Below, piece by piece: positions 17,313-25,524 of a DNA stretch of 41,024 nt. The DNA is from an uncultured PS1 clade bacterium (GTDB taxonomy: Bacteria; Pseudomonadota; Gammaproteobacteria; PS1; Pseudothioglobaceae): contig CALFDA010000004.1 of assembly GCA_937950605.1 (NCBI GenBank), forward strand, positions 1 to 41,024. Reading direction: 5' to 3'. The notes beneath the pieces were generated by a model. That model was not told the origin of the DNA. It did no database searches and was given only the letters and a program-made list of their open reading frames with translations. The translations under genes and the position numbers were made by a program. Positions within the stretch are counted from its first letter, which is position 1; each line of letters starts with the position of its first letter.

Positions 17313-18974
17313 ATGCTATCTGGGTTATCGGTTAAAAATCTAGCGGTTGTTGAAGAACTAAACTTGTCATTTAAATCTGGCATGAGCGTCATAACAGGCG
17401 AAACGGGTTCTGGCAAATCTATTATTTTGCAGGCTTTAAATTTAGCACTAGGTCATCGTAGTGATGCTACGCTTGTACGCTATGGACAAGACAAAGCTGA
17501 AGTTAGTGCCATCTTTGATGTATTCAAGCAAAAAAAGATACAAAACTACCTAAAAGAACAATCATTAGATGCGGATGGTGAATGTATTTTGCGTCGTATT
17601 ATTAGTAGTGATGGTCGCTCAAGAGCTTTTGTTAATGGCATCAACGTACCACTTTCGGTGATGCGTAGTGTGGGAGAATTGTTAATCAACATGCATGCTC
17701 AAAACGAGCACCAATTACTACTAAGTAGCAATCAGCAACGTGAATTGCTAGATGCTTATGCTAAAAACTCTAAATTATGTAATACGATCAATGTCTGTGT
17801 GTCCGAATATAATACAATCAGCAACCAAATTAGCGAACTAAATAGCAGCCAAGCATTCAAGCAACAACAGCAAGAATTATTACAACATCAATGGCAAGAA
17901 CTAAAAGATGCTATGCTTAATCAAAATGAGCTTGATACGATTGAAAACGATTTTAAAACCAGTGCAAATATCGGCAGTTTGATTGAAAAAACCGCACAAC
18001 TGCTTAATCAACTTGAATGTGAATCAGGTGTTAATACACAATTACTAAATACGCTTAATACAATAAATCAAGTGCTTGAAATCGACGAAAAACTTGCGCC
18101 TATTGCAGAACTACTCAACAGTGCACAAGTGCAAACTCAGGAAGCAATTTACGAATTAAACAACTATCTAAACGGCGTGTCTGTTGACGAGAAAACTGCC
18201 ACAGAACTAGAATCACGCTTGGGTGAGTTACATGATTTATCACGTAAACATAATTGTCAAATTACCGAACTAATCAACATCAAAGATAAGATTGCCATGG
18301 CTTTAGAAAAGATTGGTGGCACAAATGCGTCATTAGATATGCTAAAACAACAAAAGATGGCCTTAACGCAACAATACCAAGAATATACTAAAGCCTTAAG
18401 TAAGGCGAGAACCGATAAGTCAGCATTGCTGTCAAACCTAGTTACCGAAGAAATGCAAGTCTTAGGTATGCTGGGTAGCAGTTTTAAAGTTGACTTGCCA
18501 CAAAAAATGCAAGGCGTGCATTACAATGGCAATGAGGGCGTTGATTTCTTAGTGAAAACCAATATGGGTGACCACTTCAAGCCTTTGAAAAAGGTTGTTT
18601 CGGGGGGTGAATTATCACGTATTTCCTTAGCAATATCAGTAATAAATAGCAACAGCGAAAATACTCCAACCCTTATTTTTGATGAGGTTGATGTTGGCAT
18701 TAGTGGTGCAGTGGCTGAAGTGGTAGGGCAAAAACTCAAGCAGCTTTCCAAGCACTACCAAATCATTTGCATCACCCACCTAGCTCAAGTAGTTGCTTTT
18801 GGACATCAACACTTACGCGTGCAAAAAACACAAGAAAAAGATAGCACACAAACCACTGTTACACAACTCTCTGATAATCAACGTGTAGATGAAATTGCAC
18901 GTATTTTAGGTGGTGCAACCATCACCAACAAAACACGAATTGCTGCTGAAGAAATGCTTGCATTAAGCATTTAG
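17313..18974 (+). CDS. recN: DNA repair protein RecN
   Basis: SMC-like ATPase acting early in double-strand break repair. The Walker A motif GETGSGKS is at 29-36 in the N-terminal half-domain. A coiled-coil arm rich in Gln, Glu and Leu covers about 150-380, and the C-terminal half has the ABC signature VSGGELSRISLA and Walker B TLIFDEVDVGISG. The 553-residue length matches E. coli RecN. No LexA-type operator was recognised upstream. It is the second gene of the nadK-recN unit. Confidence 0.98.
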   Translation: MLSGLSVKNLAVVEELNLSFKSGMSVITGETGSGKSIILQALNLALGHRSDATLVRYGQDKAEVSAIFDVFKQKKIQNYLKEQSLDADGECILRRIISSDGRSRAFVNGINVPLSVMRSVGELLINMHAQNEHQLLLSSNQQRELLDAYAKNSKLCNTINVCVSEYNTISNQISELNSSQAFKQQQQELLQHQWQELKDAMLNQNELDTIENDFKTSANIGSLIEKTAQLLNQLECESGVNTQLLNTLNTINQVLEIDEKLAPIAELLNSAQVQTQEAIYELNNYLNGVSVDEKTATELESRLGELHDLSRKHNCQITELINIKDKIAMALEKIGGTNASLDMLKQQKMALTQQYQEYTKALSKARTDKSALLSNLVTEEMQVLGMLGSSFKVDLPQKMQGVHYNGNEGVDFLVKTNMGDHFKPLKKVVSGGELSRISLAISVINSNSENTPTLIFDEVDVGISGAVAEVVGQKLKQLSKHYQIICITHLAQVVAFGHQHLRVQKTQEKDSTQTTVTQLSDNQRVDEIARILGGATITNKTRIAAEEMLALSI

Positions 18975-19101
18975 TTATTTGAGTTTAGGTGCAATAGTAA
19001 ATGTAGAATAGTCTGCTAGACACTCTAAGAAAGTGTGAAAATCAAGGTTTGGTTAAACAATAGGAGCGTTTTGTAAGAAACCAGTTTTTTACAAGAAAAT
19101 A

Positions 19102-19117
19102 TTTGACTTTTGTCAAA
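19102..19117 (+). terminator. Weak hairpin downstream of recN
   Basis: TTTGAC and GTCAAA form a perfect 6-bp stem with a TTTT loop, and an interrupted T-rich stretch follows within 10 bases. It lies in the 269-base gap between convergent recN and the RTX gene, which otherwise shows only a short direct repeat (AGCACTAA twice, near 19168). Confidence 0.3.
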
Positions 19118-19243
19118 CAAATCTTTTTGATTTTATTGCATTCTGTTTATGTATTAAAAAAGCACTAAAGCACTAAACCACTATCGAGGGTAAGATTTAG
19201 CGTGTTTGCATTTTGAAATAAAGTGTTTAATGTATTAATTACA

Positions 19244-21016
19244 TCAAAGCACACTAGTATAACCACCACCGTCAATTATATCTGCTAATGAGGAAGCTAT
19301 AGTTGGCATGTCTATGCCGTGAAAATAAATAACACAAACTTCTGATGATCTCATATCCCGTATCAGCAAGGCATCACCAACACCATCTATGCTGATACTA
19401 CTTACACTCGCAGGTTTAGCAGTTGATGTTGCATGGTTAAGATCAATCTTGTCTTCGCCTATTTGAAAATCTTCAATAACATTGTAATTATTGTTCATTG
19501 AAGATGCAGATGAGTTAACAAATTCATCAAAAATAAAAGTATCACTACCATCACCGCCGTGCATATGATTTATACCGAGTCCACCATATATAGTATCATT
19601 ACCTTCACCGCCTAATAACCTATCATTACCATTACCGCCATTTAACCTATCCATACCTGCTCCACCTATTAGCACATCATCACTTCCGTACCCAGCTAAA
19701 ACATCATCACCTGATCCAGCCATTATCACATCATTAGCATCCTGTCCAGAGTAGGATTGATCGACAGTTCTGCTGCTATCATCTGTATATATGCCTCCTG
19801 AACTACTTATATCCTCAAATAATTGTTTTATTTGTGATATTTTCTCATCAGGTATTTCAATATCAATTCCGTTTTCGCCTTGATAAACTAAATTATTTAT
19901 GTAATTATCGAACTCACTTTTAGTCTTGTGTTCAACTTCTAAATCTGTGCCATATTCTTGAGTTTTTATAACAGCGTAACTATCATTACTAAATTTAATG
20001 ACATCTACAAGCTTTCCGTCTGCATCAACCATTACAAGATCTTCACCATCTCGGGATACACTAATAGTTCCATCACTATTATCTTTGATCTCAAACATGT
20101 AGCCAGATGTATTAATGTTAAAAAAGGTATGTGTACTAGTGCCATCGTCATAAGTAGCAGTAACCTTAACCCTATAAGTATGATTGTTTTTAACAGCAGT
20201 ATTTGATGTGATACTAAGCGTGCGTGTTGAGGAGTCAAAATTAAACCATGAAGGCGTTATCACTTTACCATTTTCATCTATTAATTCAACACTATAGGTT
20301 GGTGCATCACCATCTTTATCGATAAAAGTATTTTCTGGTATAACCCAACTCTCATCAGTATTTGGGCTTCTATCAAAATTTTTATCGGCAATGGGGTTAG
20401 CAAGAAGTGGGTTGTTGTTTTCATCTTGGACAGTGTTTTCATCTTGGACAGTTGAATCACTAGGAGCATTCCCTCCGCCACTATCACCAGCAACGCCACC
20501 GCTGCCACCTAATAAACCCAGTGAAGCCACAGCAGGATTAAAAGTACCGACAACTATAAGTCTAGCAAAAGACTCAGCAAAAGATATAGATTGAGTATTA
20601 GCAATGGTTAATAGTGCATCATTATCACCATAAAAATGCATAATCTTTGAGCCCTCATCAAGGACAATAAAATCACTCTCAACAACATAATGCATGCCAC
20701 CTTCATCAGGTAGAGCAACTAAACAAGATGAATCAGTCGAACATACCTCAAAATAGTTGTCAAATACAACTGTGGTGTTGTCTTCAATTAACACCTCTAA
20801 ATCTTGCTTAACTTTTTTAGCAATTAGACTAAAGTCTTTGTTTAGAGTCTCGCCATCTTTGATAGTAATGTCATAGACATAACCTGATTGGACTTTGACG
20901 TGTTGAACACCCTTGCCCTTGTCGGCAATGATGTTGTTTTTGTTTAAGTCTTTGGCGAGGTTTTGTGGTGTTTGCTGTGGTGCTTTTGCTTCTATCGTTG
21001 TTGGCGTTGTCTCCAC
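19244..21016 (-). CDS. RTX surface/secreted protein with prefix domain and calcium-binding repeats (590 aa)
   Basis: Predicted type I-secreted protein; its target is unknown. The start is GTG 21016, 8 bases after AAGGAG. An N-terminal domain (about 1-165) lacks a signal peptide and resembles the prefix of BapA-type adhesins (DLEVLIEDNTTVVFDNYFEV, then YVVESDF and FYGDNDALL). A Gly/Ser-rich linker (about 167-190) and a cadherin-like Ig domain (about 207-300) follow. Six or so GGxGxDxLx nonapeptide calcium repeats lie near 429-492, and the tail (DTFIF, VIEDFQIGEDKIDL) is of the kind that carries the type I secretion signal. Part of the prefix recurs in the giant protein at the right edge. An 8-bp tandem repeat lies 65 bp upstream. 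No secretion genes are in view. Confidence 0.88.
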   Translation of the reverse strand: METTPTTIEAKAPQQTPQNLAKDLNKNNIIADKGKGVQHVKVQSGYVYDITIKDGETLNKDFSLIAKKVKQDLEVLIEDNTTVVFDNYFEVCSTDSSCLVALPDEGGMHYVVESDFIVLDEGSKIMHFYGDNDALLTIANTQSISFAESFARLIVVGTFNPAVASLGLLGGSGGVAGDSGGGNAPSDSTVQDENTVQDENNNPLLANPIADKNFDRSPNTDESWVIPENTFIDKDGDAPTYSVELIDENGKVITPSWFNFDSSTRTLSITSNTAVKNNHTYRVKVTATYDDGTSTHTFFNINTSGYMFEIKDNSDGTISVSRDGEDLVMVDADGKLVDVIKFSNDSYAVIKTQEYGTDLEVEHKTKSEFDNYINNLVYQGENGIDIEIPDEKISQIKQLFEDISSSGGIYTDDSSRTVDQSYSGQDANDVIMAGSGDDVLAGYGSDDVLIGGAGMDRLNGGNGNDRLLGGEGNDTIYGGLGINHMHGGDGSDTFIFDEFVNSSASSMNNNYNVIEDFQIGEDKIDLNHATSTAKPASVSSISIDGVGDALLIRDMRSSEVCVIYFHGIDMPTIASSLADIIDGGGYTSVL

Positions 21017-21080
21017 AATTCCTTCTCCTTTTTGATTCTACATAAACCTTAACATTACAAGTTTTGGGTTTATTGTTTAT

Positions 21081-21122
21081 ACTTTTTTACTTTTTTACTT
21101 TTTTACTTTTTTACTTTTTTTT
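21081..21122. repeat. Octanucleotide tandem repeat (ACTTTTTT x5) upstream of the RTX gene
   Basis: Five head-to-tail copies of the 8-base unit ACTTTTTT, the last with two extra T. On the coding strand of the RTX gene it reads as AAAAAAGT units from about 65 to 106 bases before the GTG. A TATAAA hexamer (21076-21081) sits directly at its 3' edge, so the repeat would occupy the -35 and spacer region of a promoter using that hexamer. Confidence 0.9.
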
Positions 21123-21123
21123 C

Positions 21124-21145
21124 AAATATTTTTTAAAAAATATTT
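21124..21145. repeat. 22-base perfect AT palindrome
   Basis: An 11-base arm of A and T only, followed without a gap by its exact complement (AAATATTTTTT then AAAAAATATTT). It lies between the icd stop and the octamer repeat. It could end icd transcription, bind an AT-specific protein, or be an extruded or nucleation element; AT-rich composition makes it less surprising. Confidence 0.6.
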
Positions 21146-21163
21146 ATATAAACATAACGCAAA

Positions 21164-22411
21164 TCATAATGAATCAATTATTGCATCACCAAACTCAGAG
21201 CAAGATAGCAAAGTAGCGCCTTGCATTAGTCGCTCTAAATCATAGGTTACAGTCTTGTTTTGGATAACATTTGATATAGCACTTAATACATTATCCGCAG
21301 CCTCAACCCAGCCTATGTAGCGCAACATCATCTCTGCTGAAAGAATAATTGAACTTGGATTAACTTTATTTTGCCCCGCATACTTTGGTGCTGTGCCATG
21401 TGTTGCCTCAAACACCGCTGTAGTGTCTGATAAATTAGCACCTGGGGCAATGCCGATACCGCCTATTTGTGCAGCAAGAGCATCTGAAATATAGTCCCCG
21501 TTTAAATTAAGTGTGGCAACCACTGAATATTCTTCTGGGCGTAATAGAATTTGTTGCAAGAAAGAATCGGTAATAACATCTTTAACGGTAATCGTTGTGC
21601 CTGTTTTTGGATTGCTAAATGCACACCAAGGTCCATCATCATTTACTTTAGCGCCAAATTCATCTCGTGCGAGTTCATAACCCCATTTTCTAAATCCTCC
21701 TTCGGTGAACTTCATAATATTGCCTTTATGCACCAAAGTTACTGAATCTTTGTCATTATCAATTGCATATTGAATGGCACTACGCACTAAACGCTGTGTG
21801 CCTTCTTGCGAAACTGGTTTAATACCAATACTAGAAGTTTGGGGAAAGCGAATTTTGTTTGTACCCATTTCATTTTGTAAAAAATCAATGACTTTTTTTG
21901 CCTCATTTGTACCTGCTTGATATTCAATACCTGAATAAATGTCCTCAGAATTTTCCCTAAAGATCACCATGTCAATTTTTTCGGGTGCTTTAATAGGTGT
22001 TGGGGTGCCACTAAAATATTGCACTGGACGCTGACAAATAAATAAATCAAGGGCTTGACGAATCGCCACATTAAGTGAGCATATACCGCCCCCGACTGGT
22101 GTTGTTAATGGACCTTTAATGGTTACTGCAAATTCTTGCATGGCATCTAGTGTTTCTTGTGGTAAGTATTCGCCATATAACGCGTTGGCTTTTTCGCCCG
22201 CATAAATCTCCACCCATTTAATAACTCTCTTGCCTTGATAAGTTTTTTCTATAACTGCATCAATGACTTTTTTCATCACTGGTGAGATGTCAACACCAAT
22301 ACCATCACCTTCAATGTAGCCAATAATTGGGTTATTTGGAACTTGAATAGCACCAGCGTTAAAAGTAATCTTTTCACCATCAACTGGTATGTGAATGTGT
22401 TTATCAGTCAT
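21164..22411 (-). CDS. icd: NADP-dependent isocitrate dehydrogenase
   Basis: Oxidatively decarboxylates isocitrate to 2-oxoglutarate. At 415 residues it is the E. coli Icd type. Substrate and metal motifs are present (FRENSEDIYSGIEY, HKGNIMKFTEGG, NLNGDYISDALAAQIGG). NADP specificity is supported by HGTAPKYAG and TYDLERLMQG, which hold the counterparts of E. coli Lys344/Tyr345 and Tyr391/Arg395. The phosphorylatable serine is kept in GGGICSLNVAIRQ, but the Arg before it in E. coli is Cys here. It is transcribed alone or with the RTX gene 147 bases downstream. Confidence 0.98.
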   Translation of the reverse strand: MTDKHIHIPVDGEKITFNAGAIQVPNNPIIGYIEGDGIGVDISPVMKKVIDAVIEKTYQGKRVIKWVEIYAGEKANALYGEYLPQETLDAMQEFAVTIKGPLTTPVGGGICSLNVAIRQALDLFICQRPVQYFSGTPTPIKAPEKIDMVIFRENSEDIYSGIEYQAGTNEAKKVIDFLQNEMGTNKIRFPQTSSIGIKPVSQEGTQRLVRSAIQYAIDNDKDSVTLVHKGNIMKFTEGGFRKWGYELARDEFGAKVNDDGPWCAFSNPKTGTTITVKDVITDSFLQQILLRPEEYSVVATLNLNGDYISDALAAQIGGIGIAPGANLSDTTAVFEATHGTAPKYAGQNKVNPSSIILSAEMMLRYIGWVEAADNVLSAISNVIQNKTVTYDLERLMQGATLLSCSEFGDAIIDSL

Positions 22412-22543
22412 TTATAGAACTTTATATGTCCAGTGAAATTTTACTGCAAAATTATGTTTTTTATTACCAAATTTTTAGATAAAAAGCGTTATTTTATATG
22501 TTTTTAAATTGTATTTGTATAGTTGTTTAATTATATGCAACGC

Positions 22544-24052
22544 TTAATATTTTGCGCACTTGAGAAAATATTGATAAGCCTTGTTGTTAGTTTCGTTTTG
22601 ATAAAAATAACCCAATTCATCAAAACTACGCTCAATGCTAGGTGCATCGCTAACTTGTAGCCCAATCAATACACGTCCAAAATCAGCACCATGATTACGA
22701 TAATGAAATAGGGAAATATTCCAATCAACACCGATTTTTTTCAAAAAATCTAATAAAGCACCGGGACGCTCGGGAAATTCAAAACGATATAGCCTTTCAT
22801 TTTTAACATCAGCACGCCCACCTACCATATAACGAATATGTGTTTTAGCAATGGAATTATCACTCATATCTAAAATATCAAATGATTTTGAGAGTCTGTC
22901 GATTAATGCCTGTTTTTCATCAAGCCCCCCATTAAGTGCTACTCCTACAAAAATATGCGCTTGAGCAGATGGCGTGTAACGGTAATTAAATTCAGTAATT
23001 GCAAGATTGTTCAATAATTCACAAAACTGTAAAAAACTACCGGGTTTCTCAGGGATAGTGACAGCGATGATAGCCTCATTATGTTCACCTAAATCAGCAC
23101 GTTCAGCAATATAGCGCAAGCGGTCAAAATTTACATTTGCCCCAGAAACAATGGCAACTAAGTTCTCATTTTCTGTGGGATTTTTCTCAATATATTTTTT
23201 GAGTCCTGCCGTGGCTAAGGCTCCAGCGGGCTCAGCAATAGAGCGCACATCTTCGTAAATGTCCTTAATAGCGGCGCAAATTTCATCATTACTAACCAAA
23301 ACTACTTCATCAACCACTGTTTTAGCGATTGGATAAGCAACCTTACCAATTTGCTTAACAGCCACGCCATCGGCAAAGCGCCCTACTTCTGGAAGTTTGA
23401 TTCTCTTAGCATTTTTAAGCGCTAAATATAGGGTTGGCGAATCTTTGGGTTCAACTCCAATAACTTGAATATTAGGCGCATAATGCTTAATGTAAGTTGC
23501 CATACCCGCAATTAATCCGCCACCGCCAACAGGGATAAAAACTTTATCTATATTTGGATTTTGCGCTAAAAGCTCTTTAGCAATGGTTGCCTGACCCGCT
23601 ATAACTTCAATATCATCATAAGGATGAATAAAAATTAAATCCTGTTGTTTTTCTAATTGTTGCGCATAGGTGAAAGCATCATCATACATATCACCATGCA
23701 AAACCACCGTGCCGCCAAGTTGTTTAACCGCATTAACTTTAATTTTAGGAGTGGAAAGTGGCATAACAATTAGCGAATCAATGCCAAGTCTACTAGCAGA
23801 CAACACAACACCTTGTGCATGATTGCCTGCGCTCGATGCTAAAATGCCTTTGCGTGCTTGCTCCAAAGTAAGCCCAGATATTTTTTGATAAGCGCCTCTG
23901 AGTTTAAAAGAGTGTGTTATTTGTTCATCTTCACGCTTTAAATAAATCGTATTTTTGCTACGCATACTTAGTTGATGCGCAATATTCAATGGGGTCTTAA
24001 TTGCAACATCATAAACCCGTGTGCTGTTTGCTAAATCAACAATTTTTTGCAT
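22544..24052 (-). CDS. ilvA: Threonine ammonia-lyase (biosynthetic threonine deaminase)
   Basis: PLP enzyme converting threonine to 2-oxobutanoate, the first step toward isoleucine. I start at ATG 24052 (MQKIVDLANS); the frame extends to a GTG at 24076 with no better signal. The 502 residues include the PLP lysine Lys50 in THSFKLRGAY, the phosphate-binding loop PVGGGGLIAGMA, and two C-terminal ACT-like regulatory subdomains (about 325-500), so isoleucine feedback control is expected. The gene overlaps the upstream phosphatase by 17 bases, suggesting translational coupling. Confidence 0.97.
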   Translation of the reverse strand: MQKIVDLANSTRVYDVAIKTPLNIAHQLSMRSKNTIYLKREDEQITHSFKLRGAYQKISGLTLEQARKGILASSAGNHAQGVVLSASRLGIDSLIVMPLSTPKIKVNAVKQLGGTVVLHGDMYDDAFTYAQQLEKQQDLIFIHPYDDIEVIAGQATIAKELLAQNPNIDKVFIPVGGGGLIAGMATYIKHYAPNIQVIGVEPKDSPTLYLALKNAKRIKLPEVGRFADGVAVKQIGKVAYPIAKTVVDEVVLVSNDEICAAIKDIYEDVRSIAEPAGALATAGLKKYIEKNPTENENLVAIVSGANVNFDRLRYIAERADLGEHNEAIIAVTIPEKPGSFLQFCELLNNLAITEFNYRYTPSAQAHIFVGVALNGGLDEKQALIDRLSKSFDILDMSDNSIAKTHIRYMVGGRADVKNERLYRFEFPERPGALLDFLKKIGVDWNISLFHYRNHGADFGRVLIGLQVSDAPSIERSFDELGYFYQNETNNKAYQYFLKCAKY

Positions 24053-24797
24053 GTAATTCTCGTAGATAATCAACACTCACATAATTGTGTTTAGTTTGCT
24101 CACCCTTTAATACGGTGAAATGTTTATTAGGTTCGCCTAAATGATCAAGCACCGCCATTGCATCGTCAAACTGGTGTGTCTTGGTGTATTCATTCACTGT
24201 AATTAGTGTTTTTAACTTCGCATCGGTTGCGGCAATAATGCCATTATATGAATCTTCAAAGGCAATCGCATGATTAGGATTAAGATTCATTTGCCCTAAT
24301 ACATAGTGATAAATATCTGCTGCAGGCTTAAGATTCGCCACCACATCGCCTGCACCAATCACCTCAAACCAATCTAGCGCATCAACGCCAAGCGCATTGC
24401 TGATGAGCGAGCTAACATTAGCGGGTGTAGTGGTAGTAGCAATTGCCAATCTTAAACCTGCTAATCGCGCCTCATTAAGCAAGCGTGTCACGCCTGTTCT
24501 AAGAGGTATTGCGCCAGTGTTGATAAGATGTACATAAATTTTAGTTTTTAAGGCGTGTATTTTTTTAGCAAGTGCATCAACATCATCACATTCAAAGTCA
24601 GGACGATAGGTTTTTAAATAATGTTTAATGCGTAATTGTCCGCCAGTTACATCTAGCAATTTATGATACATTTCACTAGTCCAAAACCAATCTAACCCTA
24701 ATTCTTTAAATGCTTCGTTAAAAGCTACCAAATGTGCATCACGCTCGGTATTTGCTAGTGTTCCATCTACGTCAAAAATAAGTGCCTCTAATGCCAT
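24036..24797 (-). CDS. HAD-superfamily phosphatase, CbbY-like
   Basis: Haloacid dehalogenase-type hydrolase with the nucleophile motif FDVDGTLANTE (Asp9, Asp11), motif II IATTTT and motif III/IV region AFEDSYNGIIAA. An alpha-helical cap lies between motifs I and II. The sequence style (DVDGTLANTERDAHLVAFNEAF) is that of CbbY, which in Calvin-cycle bacteria dephosphorylates xylulose-1,5-bisphosphate, a Rubisco inhibitor. No other cbb gene is present, so the substrate is inferred. The 253-residue length fits. It overlaps ilvA and is divergent from dksA. Confidence 0.85.
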   Translation of the reverse strand: MALEALIFDVDGTLANTERDAHLVAFNEAFKELGLDWFWTSEMYHKLLDVTGGQLRIKHYLKTYRPDFECDDVDALAKKIHALKTKIYVHLINTGAIPLRTGVTRLLNEARLAGLRLAIATTTTPANVSSLISNALGVDALDWFEVIGAGDVVANLKPAADIYHYVLGQMNLNPNHAIAFEDSYNGIIAATDAKLKTLITVNEYTKTHQFDDAMAVLDHLGEPNKHFTVLKGEQTKHNYVSVDYLRELHAKNC

Positions 24798-24849
24798 AGT
24801 TTTTATTATAATAGGTGAAATGTGCGCTATTTTAGATTAACAAACCATT

Positions 24850-25266
24850 ATGTCGGAGCCTAATTTTCAAGATATTCCTGATTATAAACCCAAAAAAGGT
24901 GAAAAATTTATGTCTAAAAGGCAAATTAAGCACTTTAAAGAAAAGTTAAGTGCTTGGAGAAATCAATTAGTTAGCGACGCTGAAAATACTATTACACACA
25001 TCCAAGAAGATTCTTCAAAGGTGGCAGATGATAACGATAGAGCTACTCTTGAAGAAGAGTTCACACTTGAATTAAGAGCTCGTGATCGTGAAAGGAAATT
25101 AATTGTAAAGATTGAAAAATCCCTACATACCATTGAGATGGGGGATTACGGTTATTGCAAGACTTGTGGCGCAAAAATTTCCTTGAAAAGACTAGAAGCA
25201 CGCCCGACTGCAGATGAGTGCATTGATTGCAAGACCATCGCAGAACGCAAAGAGGGTAGTTTTTAA
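24850..25266 (+). CDS. dksA: RNA polymerase-binding transcription factor DksA
   Basis: Enters the secondary channel of RNA polymerase and, with ppGpp, controls rRNA and amino-acid promoters. The 138-residue product has the coiled coil (about 25-100) with the functional tip acids Asp60 and Asp63 (VADDNDRATLEEE), then the four-cysteine zinc finger Cys103/Cys106/Cys124/Cys127 (CKTCG, CIDC). It is about 13 residues shorter than E. coli DksA at the N-terminus. It stands alone. The 258 bases after it are gene-free, with one 14-base palindrome at 25496-25509. Confidence 0.97.
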   Translation: MSEPNFQDIPDYKPKKGEKFMSKRQIKHFKEKLSAWRNQLVSDAENTITHIQEDSSKVADDNDRATLEEEFTLELRARDRERKLIVKIEKSLHTIEMGDYGYCKTCGAKISLKRLEARPTADECIDCKTIAERKEGSF

Positions 25267-25495
25267 AACAAATTTAGCAAAACCCCAGCCCATCAATCAG
25301 ATACAATCCTTTGTTATGCCAGTATATAGTTGTAAGTTTGCTAATTGCTATTTAAACAGAAAAATCCAAAAGTGAAAAAATTTGGGCAATTTTCAGTAAA
25401 AAATTGATTAGATTGGGAATTGAACGAATTTTTACATAATTTACAACGTAATTGGTTTGTGAGTTGTTTATACGCCTTGATTGATTGCTTTAATG

Positions 25496-25509
25496 GCTTT
25501 ATATAAAGC
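25496..25509. repeat. 14-base perfect palindrome between dksA and bioA
   Basis: GCTTTATATAAAGC reads the same on both strands and lies 16 bases past the bioA stop. With no loop bases it is a poor terminator; a protein-binding site is the alternative. Low weight. Confidence 0.3.
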
Positions 25510-25524
25510 ACTGTTTAATTGAGG

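Noticed and set aside
19540..19735. Regularly spaced similar segments that could suggest a CRISPR array
   Set aside because: They are the coding DNA of the RTX nonapeptide repeats, with period 27 and degenerate units, and lie inside a well-supported frame.
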